Part shown: positions 7,676-18,200 of the stretch, piece by piece
Numbering within the stretch: position 1 is the stretch's first letter
How the letters are laid out: every line of letters starts with the position of its first letter
IMG/VR virus record: IMGVR_UViG_3300032116_001043
Span: 1-28,248 of that record
Direction: 5' to 3' (one strand)
Source of the DNA: a virus
DNA: 28,248 nucleotides
The notes under the pieces: generated by a model
Seen by the model: only the letters and a program-made list of their open reading frames with translations
Told to the model about the DNA's origin: nothing
The model's database searches: none
Translations under genes and position numbers: made by a program

Positions 7676-9133
7676 ATGAACTACAAACAGACCGCCCAAC
7701 AACTTGCCAGTAAAGGTCGCTACGGCGATTCCATGCTGGTCCATATGACCCCCAAAGAAGTTGCCGGACTTAAATATTTAGGCAGTAAGTACGGGGCAAA
7801 AATGACGGTAAACCCATCTACGGGTTTACCCGAAGCCTTTAACTTTAGTCGGTTCCTGCCCATGATTGCTGGAGCCGCCTTGGCTCCTTATACGGGAGGT
7901 GCGTCTGCTGCGCTTATCGTAGGGGGCGTAGAAACCGCTCGTACTGGCAACATAATGAAAGGGCTACAGGCAGGTCTTGGAGCCTATGGCGGGGCTAATA
8001 TCGCTTCTGGGCTAGGGACTATGGGGGCTGAACAGGGTGTGGCAAACACTACCGCCGCTAATTTAAATACTGCGGGATCTGCAGTAGGGCCAACAAACGT
8101 AACCGGATCTGAAGTTATTGCAGCGCAAAATACCCCAGGCGGTCTAGAAAAATTTATTAGCCAACAAGCGGGTGGGGCAGCCCCGGGTACAGAAGCATAC
8201 AGGCTGGCTGGAGAGAACTACGCAACGGCGGCTTCTGAAGCCGCAAGTAAAGCCCCTGCTAATCTTGGAACCCCTGATTTTCGACCAACCTACAGTGATA
8301 TTGGTAAGGGGGTTCAAAGGCTTGGCACTAGTGAAGGTATCTCAACTTTAGGTTCTTCGGCTATGGACAACCCATTAGCCACAGCAAAAATGGCTGGCTC
8401 TGTATTACTCGCCTCTCAAGAAGAGGAAGAACCATATAAAAAACCTGAAATTGACTATAGTAAATATCCAAAAGCCGACCCTTACAAACGAAATTTTAGG
8501 GATAACCCAGACCCATCTAGAGATCGTGAATTTGCATATTACGAACCAAATGCTCTATACGTAAAAGACGGCGGACAAACTAAATACAACGTAGGGGGTC
8601 TGTCTGGTGGTTACACCGACTATATGCAGCAACTTCAGCAGATGATTAATATGAAGGGTGGTACTGATCCTGCAATGCCAGTTCAGTCTGGAAGTCCTCT
8701 TCAAATGATGGCTTCAATGGCAAAGTCTGGAGAGATGGGTAAGATGAAAGCCTATAAGACCGGCGGTCTTGAGGACGGTGGGTTTGTACTTCGTGCCTCT
8801 ACTGTCAATGGTGTGGGGAATGGTAGTTCCGAAGCAGGGCTAAAATATTTACAAGAGAAACTTGGTGCAATGCCTATTAAAGGCAAGGGTGATGGCATGA
8901 GTGACTCTATTCCAACTTCAATTGAAGGCCGACGTAAAGCCCTTGTGTCTAATGAAGAAGCCTACGTGCCCCGTAATATCGTGGCTAGACTTGGTGATGG
9001 GGACATAAATAAAGGTGCTAGTAAGTTAGATAAATTTATGAAACGAGTAGATAAGGCTAAGACAGGAAAACCAAAGCCTCCAAAACAAATTAATCCAGAT
9101 AATTATTTACCTAAGAAAAAATCCTATGCTTAG
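7676..9133 (+). CDS. Virion-type protein with glycine-rich motifs, probable internal/ejection protein
   Basis: This 485-residue protein is of unknown function. Residues 17-57 contain GDSMLVHMTPKEVAGLKYLG and a following KMTVNPSTGLPEAF, a pattern seen in structural-region proteins of aquatic phages. A Gly/Ala-rich hydrophobic stretch at about 63-115 could interact with membrane. The middle is low complexity and rich in Ala, Gly and Thr. Residues ~403-460 carry GDGMSDSIPTSIEG and then NEEAYVPRNIVARLGDG, a motif block that recurs in aquatic-phage virion proteins. As first of the block that ends in the giant protein, it is probably packaged and ejected with DNA or is part of the tail interior. 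It overlaps the acetyltransferase gene by eight bases. Confidence 0.7.
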   Translation: MNYKQTAQQLASKGRYGDSMLVHMTPKEVAGLKYLGSKYGAKMTVNPSTGLPEAFNFSRFLPMIAGAALAPYTGGASAALIVGGVETARTGNIMKGLQAGLGAYGGANIASGLGTMGAEQGVANTTAANLNTAGSAVGPTNVTGSEVIAAQNTPGGLEKFISQQAGGAAPGTEAYRLAGENYATAASEAASKAPANLGTPDFRPTYSDIGKGVQRLGTSEGISTLGSSAMDNPLATAKMAGSVLLASQEEEEPYKKPEIDYSKYPKADPYKRNFRDNPDPSRDREFAYYEPNALYVKDGGQTKYNVGGLSGGYTDYMQQLQQMINMKGGTDPAMPVQSGSPLQMMASMAKSGEMGKMKAYKTGGLEDGGFVLRASTVNGVGNGSSEAGLKYLQEKLGAMPIKGKGDGMSDSIPTSIEGRRKALVSNEEAYVPRNIVARLGDGDINKGASKLDKFMKRVDKAKTGKPKPPKQINPDNYLPKKKSYA

Positions 9134-9560
9134 AACAATTCACGGTTGTGATTTTTCTGACTGGATTCTTGAAAGGATGCCGGTTAAAAACGGCAAACCT
9201 CGTTGGTATTACACAATTGGTATTGGCAATGAAAAGAAATTGTTGGGCGCTGTAATTTTGTTTGATTATGATGGCACCAACGTATATTTTGGCGGTGTAA
9301 GCGATGGTGCTAAATACTGGTTAAATAAACGAATAATTGGAGAAATAGCAGATTTTGTGTTTAATCATTTAGGTTGTGTTCGTGTTACTGCTCGTACTCA
9401 ACCAGAAAATCATAAAGCACGCAGAATGTTAGAAAGTATTGGCTTTGTATGCGAAGGTATTGTGCGTCAAGGTTACGGCAATAAAGATATGTTGATTTAT
9501 GGAATTTTACAATCCGAAGCAGAACGTTGGATGAAACATAAAGAGGTTGAATATGCGTAA
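9126..9560 (+). CDS. GNAT-family N-acetyltransferase
   Basis: This 144-residue protein has the C-terminal half of a GNAT fold. HLGCVRVTARTQPENHKARR at residues 81-100 includes the acetyl-CoA-binding and N-x-x-(A/S) region, followed by MLESIGFVCEGIVRQGYG, typical of the RimJ/RimL-like branch. The N-terminal half is shorter and less clear. Acceptor and partner are unknown; a virion or host protein is plausible. The gene sits inside the structural block, overlapping its neighbours by eight bases at both ends. It is AT-rich: GC counted by hand over 9121-9480 is 137 of 360 (38%), versus 53-62% in 60-base samples from genes on either side (7681-7740 and 12661-12720). This suggests later acquisition. 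Confidence 0.8.
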   Translation: MLRTIHGCDFSDWILERMPVKNGKPRWYYTIGIGNEKKLLGAVILFDYDGTNVYFGGVSDGAKYWLNKRIIGEIADFVFNHLGCVRVTARTQPENHKARRMLESIGFVCEGIVRQGYGNKDMLIYGILQSEAERWMKHKEVEYA

Positions 9561-10542
9561 TAACTATGCTGCGATGGAGTCCGGTTGGATACCGGGCGAC
9601 TTAAATGCTTTTAAACCTAACGCTGTAGGCAAAATTTGCTTATACGATAGCGGCGGCGGTGGCGGCCCCCAACAGTCTACGAGTTATACAACTAATCTAC
9701 CTGAATACGCTGAACCGTATTACACCCGAATGGTTGAGCGTGGTGAAGCGCTCTCTCAAGAAGCCTATCAACCATATGGTGCTGAACGAATTGCTGGATT
9801 TACCCCAGAGCAACAAACCGTATTTGGGGAAACACTTGGAATGCAAACCCCAACAGGATTTGCTCAAGGACAAGCAGGTACGCAAGGAGCACTTGGTTTA
9901 GGTATCGGCGCTACTCAGCAGGGTATGGATCCGATGGCGTATCAGCAGTATATGTCTCCATATCAACAAAGTGTCACTGATATAGCCAAGCGTAAAGCCG
10001 CTGAAGATGCACGCATGATCCAGCAAGCAACTAATTTAGGGGCTGCTCGTCAAGGCACTTATGGCGGTGCGCGGCAGTTACTTGCACAGACTCAACGTGA
10101 AAAGGCTTTGGGCCAACAACTAACTGATATTCAAACTAAAGGTTTGCAAGATTCTTATACCCAAGCCGTTCAACGCCAACAACAGGCAGCACAATTAGGT
10201 ATTCAGGGCGGACAATTTGGTTTACAGGGTTCTGAGCAATTGGCTAGACTTGGTACTCAAGAACAAGCCGCAGATCTACAACGGTTGCAAGCACAACAAT
10301 CAGTTGCTAATGCCCAGCAACAAATGGAACAGCGCAGACTGGATCAATCTTACCAAGACTTTCTGGCACAGCGTGAGTACCCATATCGTCAACTTGAGTT
10401 TTACAACGCCATGTTGCGAGGACTTCCGGTACAAGCCAATACAACTTCTTCGCAGTACAACGCACAACCTAATATTGCTCAACAGGTTCTTGGGTATGGT
10501 ATTCCTGCGTTGGCTTTGTCTAAAGCCTTTAGCGCTTCATAA
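9553..10542 (+). CDS. Glutamine-rich virion protein, probable ejection protein
   Basis: The ATG at 9553 is preferred over a TTG two codons upstream because AAGAGG lies six bases before it. The product is 329 residues. After a short leader it has a GGGGG turn, then NLPEYAEPYYTRMVERGEAL and PYGAERIAGFTPEQQTVFG. The middle is long, helical and Gln/Ala-rich (QQMEQRRLDQSYQDFLAQRE), and the C-terminus is short and hydrophobic. The NLPxYAxPY and RIAGFTPEQ motifs recur in structural proteins of aquatic phages. Long alpha-helical, Gln-rich proteins in this position are often internal core or ejection proteins, analogous in place to T7 gp14/gp15. It shares no clear domain with them, so the role is inferred. 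Start overlaps the acetyltransferase stop by eight bases. Confidence 0.7.
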   Translation: MRNNYAAMESGWIPGDLNAFKPNAVGKICLYDSGGGGGPQQSTSYTTNLPEYAEPYYTRMVERGEALSQEAYQPYGAERIAGFTPEQQTVFGETLGMQTPTGFAQGQAGTQGALGLGIGATQQGMDPMAYQQYMSPYQQSVTDIAKRKAAEDARMIQQATNLGAARQGTYGGARQLLAQTQREKALGQQLTDIQTKGLQDSYTQAVQRQQQAAQLGIQGGQFGLQGSEQLARLGTQEQAADLQRLQAQQSVANAQQQMEQRRLDQSYQDFLAQREYPYRQLEFYNAMLRGLPVQANTTSSQYNAQPNIAQQVLGYGIPALALSKAFSAS

Positions 10543-10553
10543 GGGGTAATACT

Positions 10554-12266
10554 ATGAGTTTAGGATTGCCGGGAGGCATTGAAGCACGCAAAAAAGCGTA
10601 TCTTGGTGTAGGTATGGATGACTTACTTGCCCGATATAGCGAGGCCGAGCGTAAGCGTGACTTACCTGAAATGTTGGCGCTATTAGATATTATTCGCGCC
10701 GCACCTAAGCCTGTAGTAGGTCCTAGGACTACAGTTAAAGACGATTTAATGGCTGCGGTTCAACCCCGCCCCCAGCCACAACCCATGATGGCGTCTGCTG
10801 CTGGTGTAGAAGGCGCCTTAACTGCCATGGAAAATCAAAATGCTCCAGTTACTGCAGTCAATGGTGGCCCAATGCAGTTTGATGATGAGTCTGGGTATGA
10901 TGGGTTTGCTGAAGGTGGTGTTGCACGGTTCCAATTTGGAGGTGCGGGCACCGTGGCTCCATACTCTAGTCTTAGCGCATTGTCATTTGCCGATGTAGAG
11001 CGTATGGCAATGATGGGCGACCCCGATGCTCAAAAAGAACTTAGTAATCGGATGCGTTCTAATATTAAACCCCCACCTACGCCCGGACCTGGCATTGGGC
11101 CTACTTCACCACAGGTAACTGATCGATTTGGTTCTCCGGGTAAAATTCCTGCTGGCGTTCCTGGGTCTACCACCCCTGTCACTCCCCCTACCGCTGCTGG
11201 TGCTACTACTCGTCCGGGGCTTGCTTCACTAGCAAGTCGTGTGGCTAAGATTCCGGGCGTGGGTCTTATTACAAGGCATCCATATATAACTGCAGCAACA
11301 ACGGCGGCTACATTAGGTCAACCGCTTATTGATCGCCTTATGGCTACGGATCAGGGTACGCCGTCTGCTGAACTTGATCCTATTGCTGCTATGCAGGGTA
11401 CACAGGGTGGTATTGATCGTAGCGCCACAGGAGATTCTAGATTTATGACCGCATCTCCACGGGATAAGGGCGCTCCTACTGTTCCTGCTCCTGGTCCTGG
11501 CCCTGGTGGTCCCAGCGGTGCTCCCACTACTGGTTTGCCTTCGTTACCATTTAGTTTGGCTGATTTAAAGCCCAAGAGTATTGAAGAACTTATAGCCGAA
11601 CGTAACCAGTACGAGGCAAAACTTGATAAACAAGGTCTCAGGTCTCTTAAAGATATCCAATCAGATTATGAAAAGTTTCGCACAGAAGGTAAAGAACGTG
11701 CTGAGTCTGATCGTGCGTCTGCTAAAAAAGCGTTTCAAGAAGAACTATTGTTAGGCGCAGCCCTCTCGGCTCCACAACTTCTTGAAGGCCGAGGATTGTC
11801 GCAGGCTGTAGCCCGTACAGCCAAAACGTTTAGTCCACTAGCCATGAAAGCCGCAGCAAACAAGACATCCGCTATTAAAGAAGCCGATAAAATGGAGCGT
11901 GAGTCTGCAGATAAATATAAACTTGCTCAATTGGATCTTGACAAGGCTATCCGCGCTGAAGAACTTGGTAAGTTTGATAAAGCAGCCGCTTTGCGTTCTG
12001 ATAGTATAAAGACATATACTCAAGCCGCACTTGACAAATATAAGTCTGATGTGTCTTACGCTGCGACTATGGGGTATGTAGATCGTGTAATTGCCAAAGG
12101 TATGGTTGACGCGGCTAAAGAGCAAGTTAGTATGTTGCAAATGAATCCCGAGTTTAGAAAACAACCAATTGAAGTTCAGCAACGAATGATTCAATCAATA
12201 CTTAGCAATGCTGCTGGGCAGGGCGGGCAGCAACGACCTAAAATTGTTGACGTTCCCGGACAATAA
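10554..12266 (+). CDS. Virion-type protein with Pro/Gly-rich linker and coiled coil
   Basis: This 570-residue protein of unknown function is preceded by AAGGGG at good spacing. Residues 1-60 are helical (IEARKKAYLGVGMDDLLARY). Residues ~115-131 contain GYDGFAEGGVARFQFGG, a motif typical of aquatic-phage internal proteins. Residues ~165-340 are rich in Pro, Gly, Thr and Ala and probably disordered. Residues ~345-550 are a long charged helical region likely to form a coiled coil. No enzyme motif is seen. Position directly before the giant protein, separated by three bases, points to a joint role in the virion interior and DNA delivery; this is inference. Confidence 0.7.
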   Translation: MSLGLPGGIEARKKAYLGVGMDDLLARYSEAERKRDLPEMLALLDIIRAAPKPVVGPRTTVKDDLMAAVQPRPQPQPMMASAAGVEGALTAMENQNAPVTAVNGGPMQFDDESGYDGFAEGGVARFQFGGAGTVAPYSSLSALSFADVERMAMMGDPDAQKELSNRMRSNIKPPPTPGPGIGPTSPQVTDRFGSPGKIPAGVPGSTTPVTPPTAAGATTRPGLASLASRVAKIPGVGLITRHPYITAATTAATLGQPLIDRLMATDQGTPSAELDPIAAMQGTQGGIDRSATGDSRFMTASPRDKGAPTVPAPGPGPGGPSGAPTTGLPSLPFSLADLKPKSIEELIAERNQYEAKLDKQGLRSLKDIQSDYEKFRTEGKERAESDRASAKKAFQEELLLGAALSAPQLLEGRGLSQAVARTAKTFSPLAMKAAANKTSAIKEADKMERESADKYKLAQLDLDKAIRAEELGKFDKAAALRSDSIKTYTQAALDKYKSDVSYAATMGYVDRVIAKGMVDAAKEQVSMLQMNPEFRKQPIEVQQRMIQSILSNAAGQGGQQRPKIVDVPGQ

Positions 12267-12269
12267 ACT

Positions 12270-15200
12270 ATGCGAATCGTAGAAGATCCAGCGCTGGGTA
12301 GGCTTACTTATCCAGATGGCACCCCCGATAGTGTTATTTACGCCGATATTGATAAGCGTTTAATGGGTCTTTTGACCCCCAAACCAAAAACATCTGCATT
12401 TGGGCAAATAAAAGAATTTGGTAAACAGTTGCTCCCCGGCGCTGGTGGGATGCTTGAGCAGGCTGCAATCGGTGTAGGTGGTACGGCAGCAGATGTTTTA
12501 CAACAAAAATTTGGTATTGGCCCCGGTGCTGAACCCGTCGTAAGCGGCCTTACTGGTCTTACTGAGAAATATGTAAAAGAACCACTGGCTGAATACTTTA
12601 AGCCAACAGAAGGTTACGAGATTGCACCCAAGTTAGGTCAAGCAGTTGGTTCTGTATTAGGTCTTACCGCTACTCGTGGTATTGGTCGCGGCGCTCCTCT
12701 GGCTACTGGTATGGGCGCAGGGGCTGGTGAACAGATTGAACGGGCTATGGAGGCTGGTGCGGCTCCCGCTGTTCGACTTGAAGCGGCCTTGGCTGGTGGT
12801 GCAACCGGTATTACGGAAGCCATTCCTATTGAGTTAGCGTTTGGTCGTGCTATGAAATTGATGCCCGGTTCAATTATGAATCAGGGCTTGCAGTTAATAC
12901 GCAATGCCGCAATTACTGGTGGTGTGGAAGGCGCACAAGAGGTAGCGCAAGGTTTCCTGCAAAACCTTATATCTAAAAATCTTTATAAGCCTGACCAAGA
13001 ACTTGTACAAGGTTTGGGTGAACAGGGCGCTTATGGCTTCGGTGCCGGTGCCATTCTTCAGTCTGCGCTTGATCTGACCATAGGTCGCCGGGCTATGAAG
13101 AAACGGGTTGCGGCTGAGAAACCCGAAGAAGTGGCGGAAGAAATTGCCACTGAGGCTGCTACCCCCGAGTTGACTGAAGCAGAATTAGCAGATCGTAGAC
13201 GCCAAGAAATTCGTGCCAAACAGTTAGAAAAAGGCATAAATATTATTTCTGAGGAAGACTTAGAAACTCTTGGTATTGCTAAAGGCAAGAGGGCTGACAA
13301 CACATTTTCTAAACTGCTTAACAAAAACCTGTCTGATCCAGATCAGTTTGGGCAGGTTGAAAAAATACTAGGTGAGTACCTATCTGGTAGCCGTCAGAAA
13401 TTTAATGACATCTCAACAATTGAGAAGGTGCTTGATAAGCAGATTGCTGGCGAACCGCTAAACCTGTTTGAAGAACTTGTTGTTCGCAACTATAACGGCG
13501 AGGATGTTGATGCGTATCTAATGGGTCGGCTTCAAGAACTACGTAGTCGAGCACCCGTAGCAGAAACCCCAGCCGAAGTAAAAGCCGCTACGCCTAAGAC
13601 TGCTGCACAAATTGCCAAAGAACAGGGCGAGATTGCTAGGAAAGACATAGAAGCCCGTCAAGCATTGGCAAAACAACAAGCCAAAGAAGGCGAAGCCGCA
13701 GAAAAAGCAACTAAGGCTGGAGTAAAAGAACTCAGAGGATTGGGTGTAACTCCTACTATCCCGCCAAGCGCAGAAACCGGTGCGCAAGCATTTGCTGAAG
13801 CCCAGCCAGATTTGTTTGGTGAAATCACTTCTCAAGGCCCAGAAGTTACCCGTGGCTCTAGTCAAGAAGCCGAGTTCATGCGTCAACGGGCTGAGTTTGA
13901 AGACGATCTTCGCCAGTTAAATGTAGCCACTCAAGCCTCTGTGGCTGGTGTGCCCGAAGCCGATGTTGCAGTTCAGGCTACAGCAGCAAAGGTTGCCGAC
14001 AAACTTAATAAGATTCCGTTCTCTATTGGAGAACTAATTAATATACGCAACCAAGTAATTCGTCAGGGTACTCAAGTTCCCGGTTCTGAAGTTTTATTAG
14101 ATGTAGTTAATCAGAAGATTGCCGAGCAAGCAGGGCAAATGCCAGAAGATGAAGAAGCCGCTCGTCAGACGCAGTTGTTTCCTGAGACACAAGCCGAACT
14201 TCCGTTTGCAGAAACCGCTCAAGGTGAGTTGTTTGAACCCGCTGGTGCAGCATCTTTACTGCCCGAAGCGCCTGCTCAAGAAGGATTAACCCGCGAAGGT
14301 CTGCAATCTATTGGTATCGCAGCCAACAAAATTAAACAATACGAGGGCAAAAACCTCACCGACGAAGGAGTCGCTGAAGGCATTCGGATGGATCTAACCA
14401 ACCGTGCCCTAAACTTCCGTCGTGAGTTAGACAAAGCCCGTCGTGAATATGCGGCCATTCTTGGACCTGAAGGTGTTATGCGTGGTAGGAAAGCGCAGGC
14501 TGCAGAACTAGAAAAAAGAATTGCAAATCTTGAACAAGCATATAACGCGGCACAAGAAAACTTGCGACTGTTTCCTGCATTGGAGCAGGGTCAACTTGCA
14601 TTCGACGCACTTCAACCTGTTGAACCCGAGGCTTTCCCAACTCCTACGGAGCGAGAGGAAGAGAAGCGGTTTAGAAAGATCCAGGCAGACGAGGCGGCTG
14701 GTGAGGCTGCACGGGAAGAGGGTGTAGCAACTGAACTTGAAACACGTCTACCTATGGGCCGCACGCTTGATGACGTGCAGACGCTTATTGACCGCATCCG
14801 CCCGTTGCGTGGAAAGATTAATAATGACAAAGCAACACCTGCCGAACAAGCCCAGTACGATGAGGACTTATCAACCCTATTTTCTATGGTCAAGGGTCCG
14901 GGGCGTATCCAGTTGCAGTTTGAGTCAACTGGTCCTGCTGCGCTTGCGCTTAACCGAGCCTTTGCTCGGGCTGAAGGATTCTTAAAGAATCTAAGCAAAA
15001 AAGAACGTAGCCGTCTCGCTAATAAATTAGTTGAGATGCGTGGTCGTACTGCACAACGAGAAGTTGAAACTAAAGTTCTTAGCAAGCAAGCCCGCCGTGA
15101 AGCAGAGCAGTTTCCTGAAGATAGCGCCCGCATTGAGGCACGCCAAGAGCGTGAGCGTAAAGCCCAAGAAGAAAAGTCTAAGGAATCTAAGGAACAGGCG

Positions 15201-18200
15201 GCTAAAGCCGTTGAAGAAGATGCTACGCTTAAGACTCGGGCGGCATTTACTGCCGTAATGAAAATCAATAGGGATATTGCATCTCAAGATGATATCCGTG
15301 AATTACGCCAAAACATTCGTGACTACACCGATCTTAACGGCAACATAGATTTTGAAGGGCTTGCCAAACTATACGACATCAGTCCCAAGCAACTTAAAGA
15401 GTTGTATAACGATGAACGGATACGTTTAAGCAATCAAGACGTTACTACTAAGAAAGAAAAAGAAGCCGCTGAACGGGAAGAAGCAGACCAGAAGGCCGCT
15501 GAGAAACGTCAAAAACAAGAAATAGAACGGGCTAAAGAAGACGAGGAAACCCGAGTACAGACGTTTGAAGACATTCGTAAGATGGAGCCACAGCCATTGG
15601 CTCAGTTAATTCAGAACGTAGCAGGTATGAAAGGTGCAGATTTGCAACCTGTTTTGCGAAATATAGCCCGCACCGGTAACGTGGCTGAGAACTTACAGCA
15701 AAAAATCGACGGGTCATTTGGAGAAGGTGAAAAGACTACTAGCAAAATGACTGCTAGAGAATTTGAAGAAGCCGAGGGTAAACTCACCAAAAAAATATCT
15801 CGTACTGTAAAAACTAATGATTGGGCACCGTTTGATACGGCTTATCAGTACGCAATCTTACGCAGTGGTGACGACAAGTTTGTCATCATTGCTCCATCAC
15901 GGTACAACGTAGACGATTTGTTTGGTAGTTTCCGGGTTAAATATCCCAACGCTAAAGCCTCGTTTACAGGATCTGGTACTTTGGCTAACGTCAAATACCT
16001 GACATTTACGGCTGATATTGAAGCAAAAGGACCAGCACCAGACTTCATCATTACCCCACAAGCCGGTGCCCAACAACGCAAGGCTGAAAAAGTTGCCGGT
16101 ACCAAGATTGCCAAAGTAACTGAAATTCTTACTAAGTCAACCTATAACGACTTGAAGAGTGGGGTGGCTGTTAAGAAGGCTGTAGACGAATACGGTTTAG
16201 ATGCCACCATGCGAGTTCTTGCTGATCTGCGTGCTCAACGAGCCGCCCTACGGGAGAAGACCGGTAAGTTTGCCATGGATGACCGGGTAATTGATGAGGC
16301 TCTTAACTATCTTACTAATACTTATGGCGCTCAGGTTTATTTCTCTGACCGTATTACTCGCGCAGATGAAAAACCAAACGTTGGATACGCCAACGAGTTA
16401 TTAAATAAAGCCGGTACAGATAAGACTTCGTTCTTCATAAATGATTTGTTAAAGACAATTGCCAAGCATGAGGGCAATTCCGAAGTAGGTCGTACGGCTC
16501 GAGTAATCTTGACTCAGTCTTCTAAGTTTGGATTGGACAAGATGGGTGTGTTTTACAACCCCAACGACGACGCTGGAAGTTATTTCTATAACGTCTACGA
16601 TGCAAATGGTGATCGTGTATCCAGCATAGTAATTGGTAAAGGGCACCTGTATTTGCCAGATGTTGGCCTCCACGAAATCATCCACTCCGTGACTGTTGAA
16701 CAGATGCGAAAGGTGCAAGACCCCGAATATAAGAAAACCGGTGCTCGTTGGGAAGATGCCGCACAAGGACTTATTGACTTACATCGTTTCATGGAGTTTT
16801 ACATCAGCGATAAAGTCTCTATGGCGTCTTGGGCTTCTAACCTCAGTGAAAGTGAATTGAAGACGCTCAAAGACTTGCAAAAGCAATACGGCATGAAGAA
16901 TGCTCGTGAATTTGTGGCGGAAGCCTTGTCTGACGAAGACTTCAAATCCCTGCTTAAGAAGATTCCTTCTAAGGAATTCACCAATTGGATTAAGCAATAC
17001 CAACCTGCTAATGCTGATGAGCGTCGATTAAATCTGTTTGATAAGTTGGTTAAAGGTGCTCGTAACGTTTATGAGTTCTTTACCCGCCTACTGCGCCAGG
17101 CACTTAACCTGCCTGATTCTTCGCAGACAGTGTTTGACCTTACCGTTAATCAGTTTGGTAAATTAATTCAGCAATCCACGCCAGCCTCGGTAATGAAAGG
17201 CAAGCCAAACGAAATTGATATTTCAGCCAAGGGGATGCCGTCAACACCAAAAAAGTACGGGCGGGATCCGATACCCGCTGACATTATAAAAATCTTAGAT
17301 GACATCAAGAACAACCCTGCGTTAAATGTTCCGGTCATCAAGAGTAAGGCAGATGCTCAACGTGCAGCCAAGACGGGGATATTGCCTCTTCTAGCCATGA
17401 ACCAGATCAAAGATGTTTATGGTTCTGATCCTCGACTAAAAGAATTAAACGACTATTACAAGGCTACTCAGAAGATGGGTGGGTATCGTAATGCATTGCG
17501 AGAGAAATATGCTGAAGTCCTTGACGATTTTCACAAAGTCATCAAAGCGCACAAGAACCTAAAAGACCAGATTTATGAAGTCATTAACGAAGGTTCTCGT
17601 CTTGAAGTAGACGTGCTTAAATCTAATACGGACTACAAAGACCCGGCAGTCAAGGCTGACCATAAGCGCCTGCAAGATATCTACAACGCGTTCCCACAAG
17701 ACGTTAAAAACTTCTACGCTAAGTATCGCAAGAATAACGACTATATTCTTGACCAGATTAAAGAGTCGATGGTTACACGGGCTACAGGCTATGTATCTGA
17801 CCCTGCCGCTAAAGCCGAAATACGGGCTATGATTGAAAAGAAGATTGACTCATTCAAAGACAAAGGCCCCTATGCACCGCTAATGTTCTTTGGCAACAAC
17901 TGGGTCAATGTCCAAATAGCAGAGGATCAAGTATTGCCGTACTCTTTTGAGACCAAGGCACAGGCTGATGAGTTTGCCAAACAGATGAAAGCCAAGGGTT
18001 ATGGGGTCAAACAGTTTGAATCTATCCAAGAATTAAAAGCCAAAGGTGCCCCCCGAGCAGGGTTCTTCAAGCAATTAGAACGGGTGCTAGATCGTAATAG
18101 GGTTAACCCCAAGGCTAAAGACGAGTTATATCAGATGACCCTGATGTACTTGCCTGAAGAGTCGTTTATGCGGCAGTTCCAAAACCGTAAGGGTGCGCCT

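Noticed and set aside
7651-7679. Standard sigma70 promoter at TTGACA 7651
   Set aside because: No -10-like sequence lies 16-18 bases downstream; GATAAT is only seven bases away.
10217-10549. 110-codon plus-strand frame
   Set aside because: It is an out-of-frame shadow inside the Gln-rich virion gene; its composition is atypical for a protein.
14612-15268. 218-codon open frame on the minus strand
   Set aside because: It is antisense to the Glu/Ala/Arg-rich helical part of the giant protein. Its product is Ser/Arg/Ala-rich low complexity with no motif, as expected for a complement of such codons.
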